From Pseudoalteromonas aliena SW19 (lineage in GTDB: Bacteria > Pseudomonadota > Gammaproteobacteria > Enterobacterales > Alteromonadaceae), in the NCBI RefSeq assembly GCF_014905615.1, contig NZ_AQGU01000029.1, positions 248,001 through 312,000 of the forward strand: a DNA stretch of 64,000 bases. The letters run 5' to 3'. The first letter of the stretch is position 1; every line of letters begins with the position of its first letter. Below are positions 36,917 to 45,749 of the stretch, in pieces. A model generated the notes under the pieces. It was not told the origin of the DNA and made no database searches. It saw only the letters and a program-made list of their open reading frames with translations. The translations under genes were made by a program, and so were the position numbers.

Positions 36917-37902
36917 TTAAGCATATTATTTCTCAAGCGTCGCAAATCGACTTTTATAAAGCGGTTTTCATTATTGAAAATCAGCTTAAAAAGCAGGGAT
37001 TAGAGCACCGCCATGTTGGTTACGATAGCAATCCCAAACAAGAGTTGATTAAATTTACATCAACTCAAAAGTTTGGCTATCCTGGTAATGCAATTACTAA
37101 ATTAGAAGAAACTAGCTACGAAGAGGGTTTACATAAAGTCACGATGCAAGTGTCGTTTATGGGGTTAACGGGTTGCTCAGGTGCTTTACCACAGTTTTAT
37201 AGTGAACTGGTTATGCAGCGTTTGAGATACAAAGATACGACGATGCGTGATTTTTATGACATGTTTAACCATCGTCTAATTTCACTGTATTACAGAGCGT
37301 GGAAAAAATATAAACCAGCGCTTAATCATATTAATAAAGATAAAAATAAAGACTCGTATACCCAAATTTTAGGGTTATTAAGTGGTGGTTATAATGAGCA
37401 CCAACTTCATTTTTCGGGTTTATATAGTCGAAAAATTAGAAATGCCTCTGATCTAAAAAACATTTTAACTTCTTATTTAGAGTGTAATGTTCAGATCAAG
37501 CAAATGGTTGGCCAGTGGCATAAGTTGCGATTACAAGAACAAACATGCTTAGCCAGCCAAGTACTCTACGAAGGACAACATGCTCGTTTGGGCGTTGATA
37601 CCGTTATTGGTAAGCAAGTGTGGGATATATCATCAAATATAGAAGTTCATATTTCTTGTGATGATCCACTTAAAGCTAAATTACTGCTACCTAGCGGTAG
37701 TTTGTTTAAATTGACCAATAAAATAATAAAAGATTATGTGGGAAATACAGTTCAGTTTCGTTTAGTAATTGAAGCTAACTTCCAAGATTTAGAGGCAACA
37801 AAACTGTCGAATAATGATTATCAACTTGGTGCAAATAGTTTTTTGAGTGCACGTAAAAACAAGTTAACAACACACCCTACTAAGTTATCGTTTAAAGGAT
37901 AA
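36913..37902 (+). CDS. tssG: T6SS baseplate protein TssG
   Basis: A 329-residue protein with F-Y-K-A-V-F-I-I-E at the N-terminus, G-L-T-G-C-S-G-A-L-P-Q-F-Y and F-Y-D-M-F-N-H-R-L-I-S-L-Y-Y-R-A-W-K-K-Y, typical TssG motifs. It joins TssF in the wedge. It overlaps tssF by four bases. Confidence 0.96.
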   Translation: MIKHIISQASQIDFYKAVFIIENQLKKQGLEHRHVGYDSNPKQELIKFTSTQKFGYPGNAITKLEETSYEEGLHKVTMQVSFMGLTGCSGALPQFYSELVMQRLRYKDTTMRDFYDMFNHRLISLYYRAWKKYKPALNHINKDKNKDSYTQILGLLSGGYNEHQLHFSGLYSRKIRNASDLKNILTSYLECNVQIKQMVGQWHKLRLQEQTCLASQVLYEGQHARLGVDTVIGKQVWDISSNIEVHISCDDPLKAKLLLPSGSLFKLTNKIIKDYVGNTVQFRLVIEANFQDLEATKLSNNDYQLGANSFLSARKNKLTTHPTKLSFKG

Positions 37903-37924
37903 TTAAAATTAAAAGGAACAGCGT

Positions 37925-40528
37925 ATGTCTTCGATGACACTAAATAAGCTAGTTGAGAAATTAAGTCCTGATTGTAGAAAAAGTCTAGAAGCGGCTGTTT
38001 CTATTTGTAATAGTCGCAGTCATTTTACTGTTGAGCTGGAGCATTGGTTACTCGCGATGATTGAGCAAAAGCTAGATGACGTTAGACTAATATTTGGATC
38101 ATTTGATATCGATATTGATAAGGTTCAACAAGACTTGAACCAGTCATTAGAATCGTTAAAAACCGGCAGTGAATCATCGCCGAGTTTATCGGTTCATGTT
38201 ACAAGTTTATTAAAGCAATCTTGGCTAAGTACCAGTATAGAATTTACCGATAACCAAATTCGTAGTGCTTATGTTATTTATACGCTAACAAAAGACGATA
38301 CGCTTTCAAGCTTAGTAACACGTTGTAGCAAGCTGTTTAATAAAATTGAACCAGGTCAGCTTTTACATGCGTGGCCAGAAATAGTTGCGCAGTCAGAAGA
38401 GCGCAATCAGTCTGTGCAAAGTGCAACAACACAGACTAATTTGAATTCTAAAACCCCGAGTCTTGATCAATTTACCGTTGATTTAACTGCGCAAGCACTT
38501 GAAGGTAAAATTGACCCAATTTTAGGACGCGATTTCGAAATTCGTCAAATGGTTGATATTTTAACCAGGCGCCGTCAAAACAATCCAATACTTACCGGTG
38601 AAGCTGGTGTTGGTAAAACGGCTGTAGTAGAAGGTCTAGCACTTAGAATTGCACAAAAAGATGTTCCTGCAGTTTTGCAAAATGTAAAAATTCACAGTTT
38701 AGATTTGGCTTTATTACAAGCCGGTGCTGGGATGAAAGGCGAGTTTGAAAACCGTCTGAAATCTTTAATCAATGAAGTGAAAAATGCAATTAATCCGGTA
38801 ATTCTTTTTATTGACGAAGCACACACTATGATTGGTAGTGGTGGTGCAGCCGGGCAAAACGATGCAGCTAACTTGTTAAAGCCTGCATTAGCGCGAGGCG
38901 AACTGCGTACAATAGCAGCGACTACATGGGCCGAGTACAAAAAGTTCTTCGAAAAAGATGCCGCACTTACACGTCGTTTCCAAGTGGTTAAGGTTGAAGA
39001 GCCAACACCAGAAAAAGCGGTGGCTATGCTGCGTGGATTAGTGCCGGTGATGGAACGTCATCATAAGGTATTTATTTCTGAGCAAGCACTAGAGAGCGCG
39101 GTGCATTTGTCTCATCGCTACATAACGGCACGACAATTACCCGATAAAGCGGTTGCATTACTTGATACGGCATGCGCGCGCGTTGCAATGAGCCAAGCAT
39201 CGACCCCAAGTACAATTGAGCAGCTTGTAAATAGATTAAGTGAAATAGAAACGCAAGTATTGATGCTAAATCGAGAGCAAAAAACGGGTTTAGATCACTC
39301 AGAGCAGATAAATACGTTAAAAGCAGAATTGGTTGATATAGAAACTCAGCTTTTACCGCTAAATGAGCAATTTAAAGTAGAAAAAGAAATTGTTGTTGAG
39401 CTTAACGAAGCCCTTCAATCAATTAATGCTGAAGACGATAGCTCAACGAGTGAAATGCTTGATAAGTTAAAAGAAAGTAAGCAAAAGCTTGCCTCATTTG
39501 AGCACAATATGGTGCATTGGCAGGTTGACGAAGAGTTAATTGCGCAGGTTATTTCTGACTGGACAGGTATTCCCGTTGGTAAAATGCATGAGGATGAAAT
39601 TCATGGCATTTTAAATTTAGCGAGCCAAATGAAACAGCGAGTTGTAGGGCAAGACCATGCACTGGAATTAATAGCAAAGGTTGTGCAAACTTCTCGCGCT
39701 CAACTGGCAGATGAAAGCAGACCAAATGGTATTTTCATGCTGGCTGGCCCAAGTGGTGTCGGTAAAACTGAGACTGCGCTATCGCTTGCCCAAGAAGTTT
39801 ACGGTAGTGAGGAAAATGTCACTATTATCAATATGTCTGAATTTAAAGAAGAGCACAAAGTATCGTTACTGCTGGGATCGCCTCCAGGTTATGTAGGCTA
39901 TGGCGAAGGCGGTATTTTAACGGAAGCCGTTAGAAGAAAACCTTACAGTGTTGTATTGCTAGATGAAATGGAAAAAGCGCATCCAGGTGTTCAAGATATT
40001 TTTTATCAAGTATTTGATAAAGGAACAATTAAAGATGGTGAAGGCAGAGATATCGACTTTAAAAACACCATTATTATAATGACCTCAAATGTAGGCACCG
40101 ATACGACAATGAGTTTGTTTGAAGATGAAGAAAGTAAGCCGAGCATTAAAGGGCTACTTAAAGCATTGCAAGATGATTTATTGGGCTCATTTAAACCAGC
40201 ATTTTTAGGTAGAATTAACGTCATACCTTATATTCCACTAAGTGACGATATCCTTACCAAGATTGCAGGACTGCAAATAGATAAAATAATTAAGCGTGTT
40301 AAAAAGCATTATGATGCTGAGCTTACTTATACTGACGACGTAATTGAGTATATTATTGCTAATTGTCAAAATGCAGGTTCAGGTGCACGAAATATTCACA
40401 CGATTTTACAGAATAAAGTATTACCTTTATTATCAGAGGTTTTACTCTCGAATATGGTAGATGGCAACCAAGTTACCGCTATTTCGCTGCTAATCAACGA
40501 AAATGAATTTGAACTGGCGCTGAATTAA
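37925..40528 (+). CDS. tssH: T6SS sheath-recycling ATPase ClpV
   Basis: An 867-residue ClpB-like AAA+ protein that disassembles contracted sheaths. It has an N-terminal helical domain (about 1-160), AAA domain 1 with Walker A G-E-A-G-V-G-K-T (from residue 225), a middle coiled coil (about 430-530), and AAA domain 2 with Walker A G-P-S-G-V-G-K-T (from 608). The long Q-rich linker around 155-175 and its place after tssG mark it as ClpV rather than ClpB. AAAAGGA precedes the start. Confidence 0.97.
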   Translation: MSSMTLNKLVEKLSPDCRKSLEAAVSICNSRSHFTVELEHWLLAMIEQKLDDVRLIFGSFDIDIDKVQQDLNQSLESLKTGSESSPSLSVHVTSLLKQSWLSTSIEFTDNQIRSAYVIYTLTKDDTLSSLVTRCSKLFNKIEPGQLLHAWPEIVAQSEERNQSVQSATTQTNLNSKTPSLDQFTVDLTAQALEGKIDPILGRDFEIRQMVDILTRRRQNNPILTGEAGVGKTAVVEGLALRIAQKDVPAVLQNVKIHSLDLALLQAGAGMKGEFENRLKSLINEVKNAINPVILFIDEAHTMIGSGGAAGQNDAANLLKPALARGELRTIAATTWAEYKKFFEKDAALTRRFQVVKVEEPTPEKAVAMLRGLVPVMERHHKVFISEQALESAVHLSHRYITARQLPDKAVALLDTACARVAMSQASTPSTIEQLVNRLSEIETQVLMLNREQKTGLDHSEQINTLKAELVDIETQLLPLNEQFKVEKEIVVELNEALQSINAEDDSSTSEMLDKLKESKQKLASFEHNMVHWQVDEELIAQVISDWTGIPVGKMHEDEIHGILNLASQMKQRVVGQDHALELIAKVVQTSRAQLADESRPNGIFMLAGPSGVGKTETALSLAQEVYGSEENVTIINMSEFKEEHKVSLLLGSPPGYVGYGEGGILTEAVRRKPYSVVLLDEMEKAHPGVQDIFYQVFDKGTIKDGEGRDIDFKNTIIIMTSNVGTDTTMSLFEDEESKPSIKGLLKALQDDLLGSFKPAFLGRINVIPYIPLSDDILTKIAGLQIDKIIKRVKKHYDAELTYTDDVIEYIIANCQNAGSGARNIHTILQNKVLPLLSEVLLSNMVDGNQVTAISLLINENEFELALN

Positions 40529-40777
40529 GATTTAATTCAATTTAATTAAAAATAACTAGTAATTAAGGTTGTTTCTTTAATTCTAGGGCATTATAATTTT
40601 AGCCGTCTTAGGTAACTACATGGAATTTTTGAGACATTGTCTTCATCTAGGGAAAGGAATTCTGAAGACCTTTTCGTTGCTGTAGTAAAGATAATGATTT
40701 CAAGGAATTTTGGGAAACCAAAGTAAAGAATCCAGTATTAATGGATAACATTGTTTAATTAAAAGGAGCATTATCAA
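40529..40777. promoter_or_regulatory. hcp upstream region (probable own promoter)
   Basis: A 249-base gap separates tssH from hcp, much more than elsewhere in the cluster. There is no coding frame. An own promoter for hcp is likely, since Hcp is needed in large amounts; no exact element is called. Confidence 0.4.
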
Positions 40778-41257
40778 ATGCAAGCAAATACATATTTAAA
40801 ATACGGTTCAATCAAAGGCGAAACTACTGCTGAGTCTTTCAAAGATTTAATTACAGTTTTATCATTAGATTGGAACGTAAGCCGTGAAATTAGCTCAGCC
40901 ACTGGTACAGCGATGGATCGTGAATCTAGCTCTACTCGTTTAGGCGACGTAACAATTACTAAACTTCAAGATAAAGCATCTCCGGATCTTTTCAAAGAAG
41001 CGACTATTGGTAAAGGTTTACCAGCTATTTTCCATATCACTAAACAAGGTGATAAAGTAGAAGAAATCATGAAAATCGAACTAACAGATGCGATGATTTC
41101 TAGCTACTCGGTATCAGTACAAAACGATCGTCCAATTGAAACTATCACTATCAGCTACACAGAAATGATGATGACAGTGACACCTACAGACGACCAAAAT
41201 AACATTACTGCGCCACTAGTATATGGTTACAGCGGTGTTAAAGGTCAACAAATGTAA
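40778..41257 (+). CDS. hcp: T6SS tube protein Hcp
   Basis: A 159-residue tube-forming protein with Y-L-K-Y-G-S-I-K-G-E-T at the N-terminus and S-V-S-V-Q-N-D-R-P-I-E-T-I-T-I-S-Y-T-E near the C-terminus. Hexameric rings of Hcp stack inside the sheath and are expelled with VgrG and PAAR at the tip. AAAAGGAG gives strong translation, and a terminator directly follows. Confidence 0.96.
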   Translation: MQANTYLKYGSIKGETTAESFKDLITVLSLDWNVSREISSATGTAMDRESSSTRLGDVTITKLQDKASPDLFKEATIGKGLPAIFHITKQGDKVEEIMKIELTDAMISSYSVSVQNDRPIETITISYTEMMMTVTPTDDQNNITAPLVYGYSGVKGQQM

Positions 41258-41276
41258 TATTTGTTGTCTAATAATG

Positions 41277-41304
41277 GCTCTGGGCTTTGCTCAGAGCTTT
41301 TTTT
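41277..41304 (+). terminator. Terminator between hcp and vgrG
   Basis: A stem GCTCTGgGC/GCtCAGAGC with a TTT loop (one mismatch) is followed by seven T residues. It should reduce read-through so that hcp is made in excess over vgrG. Confidence 0.85.
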
Positions 41305-41330
41305 GATCTCTAGGATGGGAAAAGCAAGGA

Positions 41331-43184
41331 ATGCAAAAAGCAACACAAGACAAAAACGTAATTCAAATTAGCACCCCTGCTGGTAAAGATGCCCTTTACT
41401 TAACTCGTTTTGTTGCCCAAGAAGCAATGTCAGATTTATTTGTAATGTCTGCTAATATGTACACCATTGGCAAGCAAATAACGCATGAAGACTTAGTGGG
41501 TAAGCCTGTCTCAATAAAGGTTAAAAATGCAGATGGGGGCGCAGAGCGTTATTACCACGGTATAGTCAGTCATCTTGTTTCTAATGGTAGTCGCACCGCC
41601 GATGTTGACGAACAAAAAAACTACATAGATTACCAAGCAACTATAGTCCCTTTTGCTGCGTCAATGCGTAATCGTAAAAATAGTCGCATATTCCAAAAGA
41701 AAACAATTAAAGACATTTTTGCCGATTTATTTGGTCAGCATAATGTCGCTTTTTCAGACAAAACTAGCAAAACCTATCCTAAGTACGAATACTGTGTTCA
41801 ATACCAAGAATCTGATTTTGATTTTATTCAGCGTTTGCTTCAGCATGAAGGTATTTTTTACTTTTTTGAACACTCAAGCAGCAATCATACACTTGTTTTA
41901 GCTGATGATATTACAGCTTACGAATTATGCGATGAGGCTAAAGTTGTTTACTCAACCGGTCACCTTAGCGAATCACATGTATCGCGCTGGCAAGGTGGTT
42001 TAAGCATTGCGCCGGGCAGCTTTAAACGTATAGGTTACGACTTTAAACAACCGTCAAGATACCCAGACGGAGAGCAATCTAATCCTGAGTTGCCAACACA
42101 ATCGGTATCAGAAATATTTGAATACACAGGTGAATCTGAGTGTCACCCGCGTGCTGCTAGCATGGCGTCAGTTCAGTTAGAATCACTGCAAAGAGATATG
42201 AAACTATCGAGTGGCCGAAGTGATTGTCGCTCATTCACGGTGGGTAAATTATTTGGCTTTAAAAAGCACGAAGACCCTCGATTAGAAGGTAAAACCTTTG
42301 TAATCACGTCAATGATGACGTCGATTACGGTGCCTAATCAATCAGGTGGTCAGCAAAGCGCGGCAGACGAGGTTTATTCAAACCATTTTGAGTGCGTACC
42401 TAAAGAAATACCCTACAGAGCACAAATTAATAAGAAAAAGCCTGTAATTAATGGGGTACAAACAGCAATAGTCACCGGTGATAGTGCTGACGAAATAATG
42501 ATTGACCAGTTTGGTCGCGTTAAAGTGCAGTTTGACTGGGATCGTGAAGGTAAAAAAGACTCAAAAAGCTCGTGTTGGATCCGAGTTTCACAAAATTGGG
42601 CCGGAAAAAAATGGGGCGCTTTCTTTTTCCCACGTGTTGGGCAAGAGGTGCTTGTTGATTTTATTAATGGCGATCCAGATCAGCCTATTATCAGCGGTGC
42701 AATATACAACGCTGATTTAATGCCTCCGTATGCATTACCCGCTGAAAAAACACAAAGCGGGATTAAAACGCGTTCTACAAAAGAGGGCGGCGCAGATAAC
42801 TTTAACGAATTACGATTTGAAGACAAAAAAGGCAGTGAGCTTGTTTATATTCAAGCCGAAAAAGATAAGCAACTGTATGTTAAAAACGATCAAAATGAAA
42901 AAATAGATAACGATCGAAAAGTCGAAATAGGTAATGACGATAGTTTAAACGTTACGGCAAATCGTCTCTCTGATATAAAGAAAAACGACACGCTAAAAGT
43001 GGGTAAAACATTAAATATAGAAGCGGGCGATGAGATTATTATTAAAACTGGCTCAGCACAAATAAAAATGAGCAGTAGCGGTAACATCACTATCGAAGGC
43101 ACTAATATAGATATTAAAGGCAGCAATATAAAAGTTGATGGTAGTGCAATCACTTTATCTGCTGGCTTAATTAAATTAAATTAA
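41331..43184 (+). CDS. vgrG: T6SS spike protein VgrG
   Basis: A 617-residue spike. The gp27-like base has L-F-V-M-S-A-N-M and Y-C-V-Q-Y-Q-E-S-D-F-D-F-I-Q-R-L-L-Q-H-E-G-I-F-Y, followed by the gp5 OB fold (D-Q-F-G-R-V-K-V-Q-F-D-W-D-R-E-G and W-I-R-V-S-Q-x-W-A-G) and a C-terminal beta-helix with V-D-x-x repeats. It ends at the helix (S-A-G-L-I-K-L-N), so it has no enzymatic extension and needs separate cargo; the following genes supply it. Confidence 0.97.
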   Translation: MQKATQDKNVIQISTPAGKDALYLTRFVAQEAMSDLFVMSANMYTIGKQITHEDLVGKPVSIKVKNADGGAERYYHGIVSHLVSNGSRTADVDEQKNYIDYQATIVPFAASMRNRKNSRIFQKKTIKDIFADLFGQHNVAFSDKTSKTYPKYEYCVQYQESDFDFIQRLLQHEGIFYFFEHSSSNHTLVLADDITAYELCDEAKVVYSTGHLSESHVSRWQGGLSIAPGSFKRIGYDFKQPSRYPDGEQSNPELPTQSVSEIFEYTGESECHPRAASMASVQLESLQRDMKLSSGRSDCRSFTVGKLFGFKKHEDPRLEGKTFVITSMMTSITVPNQSGGQQSAADEVYSNHFECVPKEIPYRAQINKKKPVINGVQTAIVTGDSADEIMIDQFGRVKVQFDWDREGKKDSKSSCWIRVSQNWAGKKWGAFFFPRVGQEVLVDFINGDPDQPIISGAIYNADLMPPYALPAEKTQSGIKTRSTKEGGADNFNELRFEDKKGSELVYIQAEKDKQLYVKNDQNEKIDNDRKVEIGNDDSLNVTANRLSDIKKNDTLKVGKTLNIEAGDEIIIKTGSAQIKMSSSGNITIEGTNIDIKGSNIKVDGSAITLSAGLIKLN

Positions 43185-43191
43185 TGCAATT

Positions 43192-43548
43192 ATGGAAATA
43201 ATAAATAGTTTTCAAGCAGGACTTCGAAACGGCATTAATAATAATGGGCATGTTGTATATTGTCGTTATGGCTTGCCCCATTTAGTGTGTTTACCGATTA
43301 ATAGGCCGGATGACCCTTTGTTAAGCCCTGCTATCAGTCATTTAAAAGCGATGAATGGTTACTTTGCTCAGCAGTTTTTTATTTATTTGCATAACACACT
43401 CAATAGCGAAGATGTTGTATCTGGTTTGTATCAGTATGCAATGCAAAGCCCTGTGGCGCTGTCGGATTATACAAAAGGCGAGCTAATTGAAGAGCTATCT
43501 CTTTTAGTTACTCAAAATAAGTTATTAATTATTCCTTTATACGAATAA
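43192..43548 (+). CDS. Small unknown protein between vgrG and PAAR
   Basis: A 118-residue soluble protein that I do not recognise. It starts eight bases after vgrG. An N-terminal beta-like part (G-H-V-V-Y-C-R-Y-G-L-P-H-L-V-C-L-P-I-N-R-P) leads to helices, and the tail (L-I-E-E-L-S-L-L-V-T-Q-N-K-L-L-I-I-P) is amphipathic. No signal peptide. Small proteins in this position often act as adaptors that fix an effector to VgrG or PAAR; here this is inference from position only. Confidence 0.7.
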   Translation: MEIINSFQAGLRNGINNNGHVVYCRYGLPHLVCLPINRPDDPLLSPAISHLKAMNGYFAQQFFIYLHNTLNSEDVVSGLYQYAMQSPVALSDYTKGELIEELSLLVTQNKLLIIPLYE

Positions 43549-43579
43549 ACGTTAAACCGTAATAAGACAAGGAGTCTCA

Positions 43580-43870
43580 ATGGGTAAGCCCGCTGCTACA
43601 ATAGGACATATGCACGTTTGTCCTAAATTTATAGGTAATGTTCCTCATGTTGGCGGTCCTATTGTTTTAGGTTCGGCTAACGTATTAATAGGCGGTATAC
43701 CTGCGGCGCGTAAAGGCGACATGATGGTATGCGTTGGTCCACCGGATAGTATTAAAAGTGGCTCTGGCACGGTTAAAATTAACGGTAAACCTGCAGCTCG
43801 ACTGGGCGATGATAGCTCACATGGCGGCAAAATAGTTGTTGGCAATCCGACTGTATTAATAGGTGGGTAA
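43580..43870 (+). CDS. Stand-alone PAAR-domain tip protein
   Basis: A 96-residue PAAR protein: two P-A-A-x-x-G-D repeats (P-A-A-R-K-G-D and P-A-A-R-L-G-D) and repeated G-x-x-x-V-x-I-G-G. His/Cys residues (G-H-M-H-V-C) would hold the zinc at the tip. It sharpens the VgrG spike and docks cargo. The following Rhs has no PAAR domain of its own, so this is its probable tip. AAGGAG precedes the start. Confidence 0.95.
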   Translation: MGKPAATIGHMHVCPKFIGNVPHVGGPIVLGSANVLIGGIPAARKGDMMVCVGPPDSIKSGSGTVKINGKPAARLGDDSSHGGKIVVGNPTVLIGG

Positions 43871-43872
43871 CC

Positions 43873-44901
43873 TTGCTGTCTAACTACTTAAGTAATCACC
43901 CAGCTCAATTACTTGCTATTAGTAATGCGCAGCTGTGTCCGTTTACGTCGGTAGGGCATGTAAAAATGCTGAAAAAAAGAGTGTTAGAATTATGCTGGCT
44001 AAACGCCAAATGCAATAACTTATCCCGGGCATTTACAGCGCCAAAGTTGGATTTACTTATTTCGCTTATAGAAAGTGACGAAAATCCAGCCATTGTTTCC
44101 CAAGCATGTATTGAAATAATGGCAAATTTGCCTCAAAACATAAACATAACGTTTATAAATAATGTCCTAAATGAGCCCAAATTAACGGTGCTCGCAAAAC
44201 TTATTATAAGTAAAGTATTGTTGCAACAGCATAGTTTTAATCTTATTCGGTTACTTGACGTTACTACGTTGTTTTTTGCTTACACGGCTCAAAGCGAGCA
44301 TTCAGAACAAGCACTTATTGCAATAAATCAGGCTATATTAGTCACTGAAGAGTCGAGTAATGAAAGCATGCTCACTATTTTCGATGAACTTTGTAAAAAT
44401 GAGCTAATTAACTCACCGTTAATGTCACTTTTTTTATTATTACTAAGCGCCGACCAAGTTAATAAAATAGGTAATCACGCAAGTAACACGCTTTGTATTG
44501 ATGATACCTTACAGGTGCTATTACAAAGTGGTTTTGTAAAGCTTGTGCCTCTTGCTAATGCGTCATTACTGCAATTAGAGCAACCAAAAAAAATTATAGC
44601 GCTAATTAAACGTACATTAGGCGAAACACTAGATTTGCTTGTTAATTTTGAAACACAAGTTCAAGCATATAATGATGATGAACATGCCCTTATAGATTTT
44701 CAGCAACAGTTAAAGCTAAATTGGCCAAAATACGAAACTCAGCTCTCAACACAACGATTAATAGCGGGTAAAGTGCTTGATGAGCCATTAAATGCAATAC
44801 AAATGTCAGCAATGGACAGCTACAGCCAAGCTTTATTTAATTTATACACCTACTACCGACATGTAGCGGCAGAAAAAGTAAGCTCTGGAGTGCAAAAATG
44901 A
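43873..44901 (+). CDS. Unknown helical protein of the Rhs module
   Basis: A 342-residue protein composed almost wholly of predicted amphipathic helices (repeated L/I-rich segments such as A-I-V-S-Q-A-C-I-E-I-M-A-N-L), reminiscent of HEAT-type solenoids, though I cannot assign a family. The frame starts at a TTG two bases after the PAAR stop; the first ATG lies about 30 codons later. Its stop overlaps the next start by four bases. Being locked between PAAR and the ketosynthase-like gene, it may help load or hold the Rhs effector. Confidence 0.7.
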   Translation: MLSNYLSNHPAQLLAISNAQLCPFTSVGHVKMLKKRVLELCWLNAKCNNLSRAFTAPKLDLLISLIESDENPAIVSQACIEIMANLPQNINITFINNVLNEPKLTVLAKLIISKVLLQQHSFNLIRLLDVTTLFFAYTAQSEHSEQALIAINQAILVTEESSNESMLTIFDELCKNELINSPLMSLFLLLLSADQVNKIGNHASNTLCIDDTLQVLLQSGFVKLVPLANASLLQLEQPKKIIALIKRTLGETLDLLVNFETQVQAYNDDEHALIDFQQQLKLNWPKYETQLSTQRLIAGKVLDEPLNAIQMSAMDSYSQALFNLYTYYRHVAAEKVSSGVQK

Positions 44902-45749
44902 GCGCTTTCAGCATTGAAATTAATGATTTTTTGGTTATTGCTGAAACAAGCATTGATGAGCTTGTGTATGGTGAGATCACGGTTGCCTCAGCGAAGTCCG
45001 TTTGGCAATCGTGGGATATATGTATATACGACTGTATAGTTAAGTCTAAAGCGTTAATGGCTAATGTAGAGGATTTAAATAGACCACTGGTCTGGCTTTT
45101 ACCTGCGTTGTCATATCAAAATGAGCTTAAGCAAGTTTTTGAAAGTAGTTTAAAGCAGCTGTATCCAGATCATGTTGAGCACTTATTGTTTTATGGTGCA
45201 ACGGGTGCGCATGCATTGGTTGCATTAGCTAAAAAAAATAACTGGGATAAAGTAAACGTTATTGCACTTGATGCAACCTTTAAAGCAAATGCTCAAGGTG
45301 AATACAGTTACCAAGGCGTTGGTGGTGCACTTGCCACGTTTGAGCATATAAAATCGGGCTGGTCACAATCTGGTTTTGAGTTGGCACCGACTGTCGATTT
45401 TTTAAAGCATAATCAATTAAATGGTATGTTTTCGCGAATAGTAGAGCAAACTCAGCAGCCAATAGACATCATTTTTGCGCCAGGAAATGGCATTAATCCC
45501 GACGGCGACGTGTGGGTGAATAATTTACAATTGCTCAGTACTTTAATTAATGAGCATACACATTATGAGCTGCCTAATTATAAACTAGGCCAAATTGGTG
45601 CCCTTGAGGGATTAGTTAATTTGTACCAATTAACAACAAGCCCCGTGATTATTAATCATTACGAACATGCCTTAATGATTTCGCAAGAGCAAGCAAAACA
45701 CCAAGCAACAGCATCATACTTATGGATAAGTGAGGAAGTACACAACTAA
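44898..45749 (+). CDS. Degenerate ketosynthase (thiolase-fold)-like protein
   Basis: A 283-residue protein whose pattern follows the second half of a beta-ketoacyl synthase: L-F-Y-G-A-T-G-A-H-A-L-V-A-L-A with V-N-V-I-A-L-D-A-T, then G-V-G-G-A-L-A-T-F-E, then I-D-I-I-F-A-P-G-N-G-x-x-P-D-G-D (compare V-x-x-H-G-T-G-T-x-x-x-D) and Y-K-L-G-Q-I-G-A-L-E-G-L-V-N-L (compare K-x-x-x-G-H-x-x-A-A-x-G). Both catalytic His positions are replaced (by Ala or similar) and no active-site Cys is apparent, so it is probably a non-enzymatic relative used as chaperone or structural part. Thiolase-like genes also occur in some VgrG clusters. It overlaps both neighbours. Confidence 0.55.
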   Translation: MSAFSIEINDFLVIAETSIDELVYGEITVASAKSVWQSWDICIYDCIVKSKALMANVEDLNRPLVWLLPALSYQNELKQVFESSLKQLYPDHVEHLLFYGATGAHALVALAKKNNWDKVNVIALDATFKANAQGEYSYQGVGGALATFEHIKSGWSQSGFELAPTVDFLKHNQLNGMFSRIVEQTQQPIDIIFAPGNGINPDGDVWVNNLQLLSTLINEHTHYELPNYKLGQIGALEGLVNLYQLTTSPVIINHYEHALMISQEQAKHQATASYLWISEEVHN

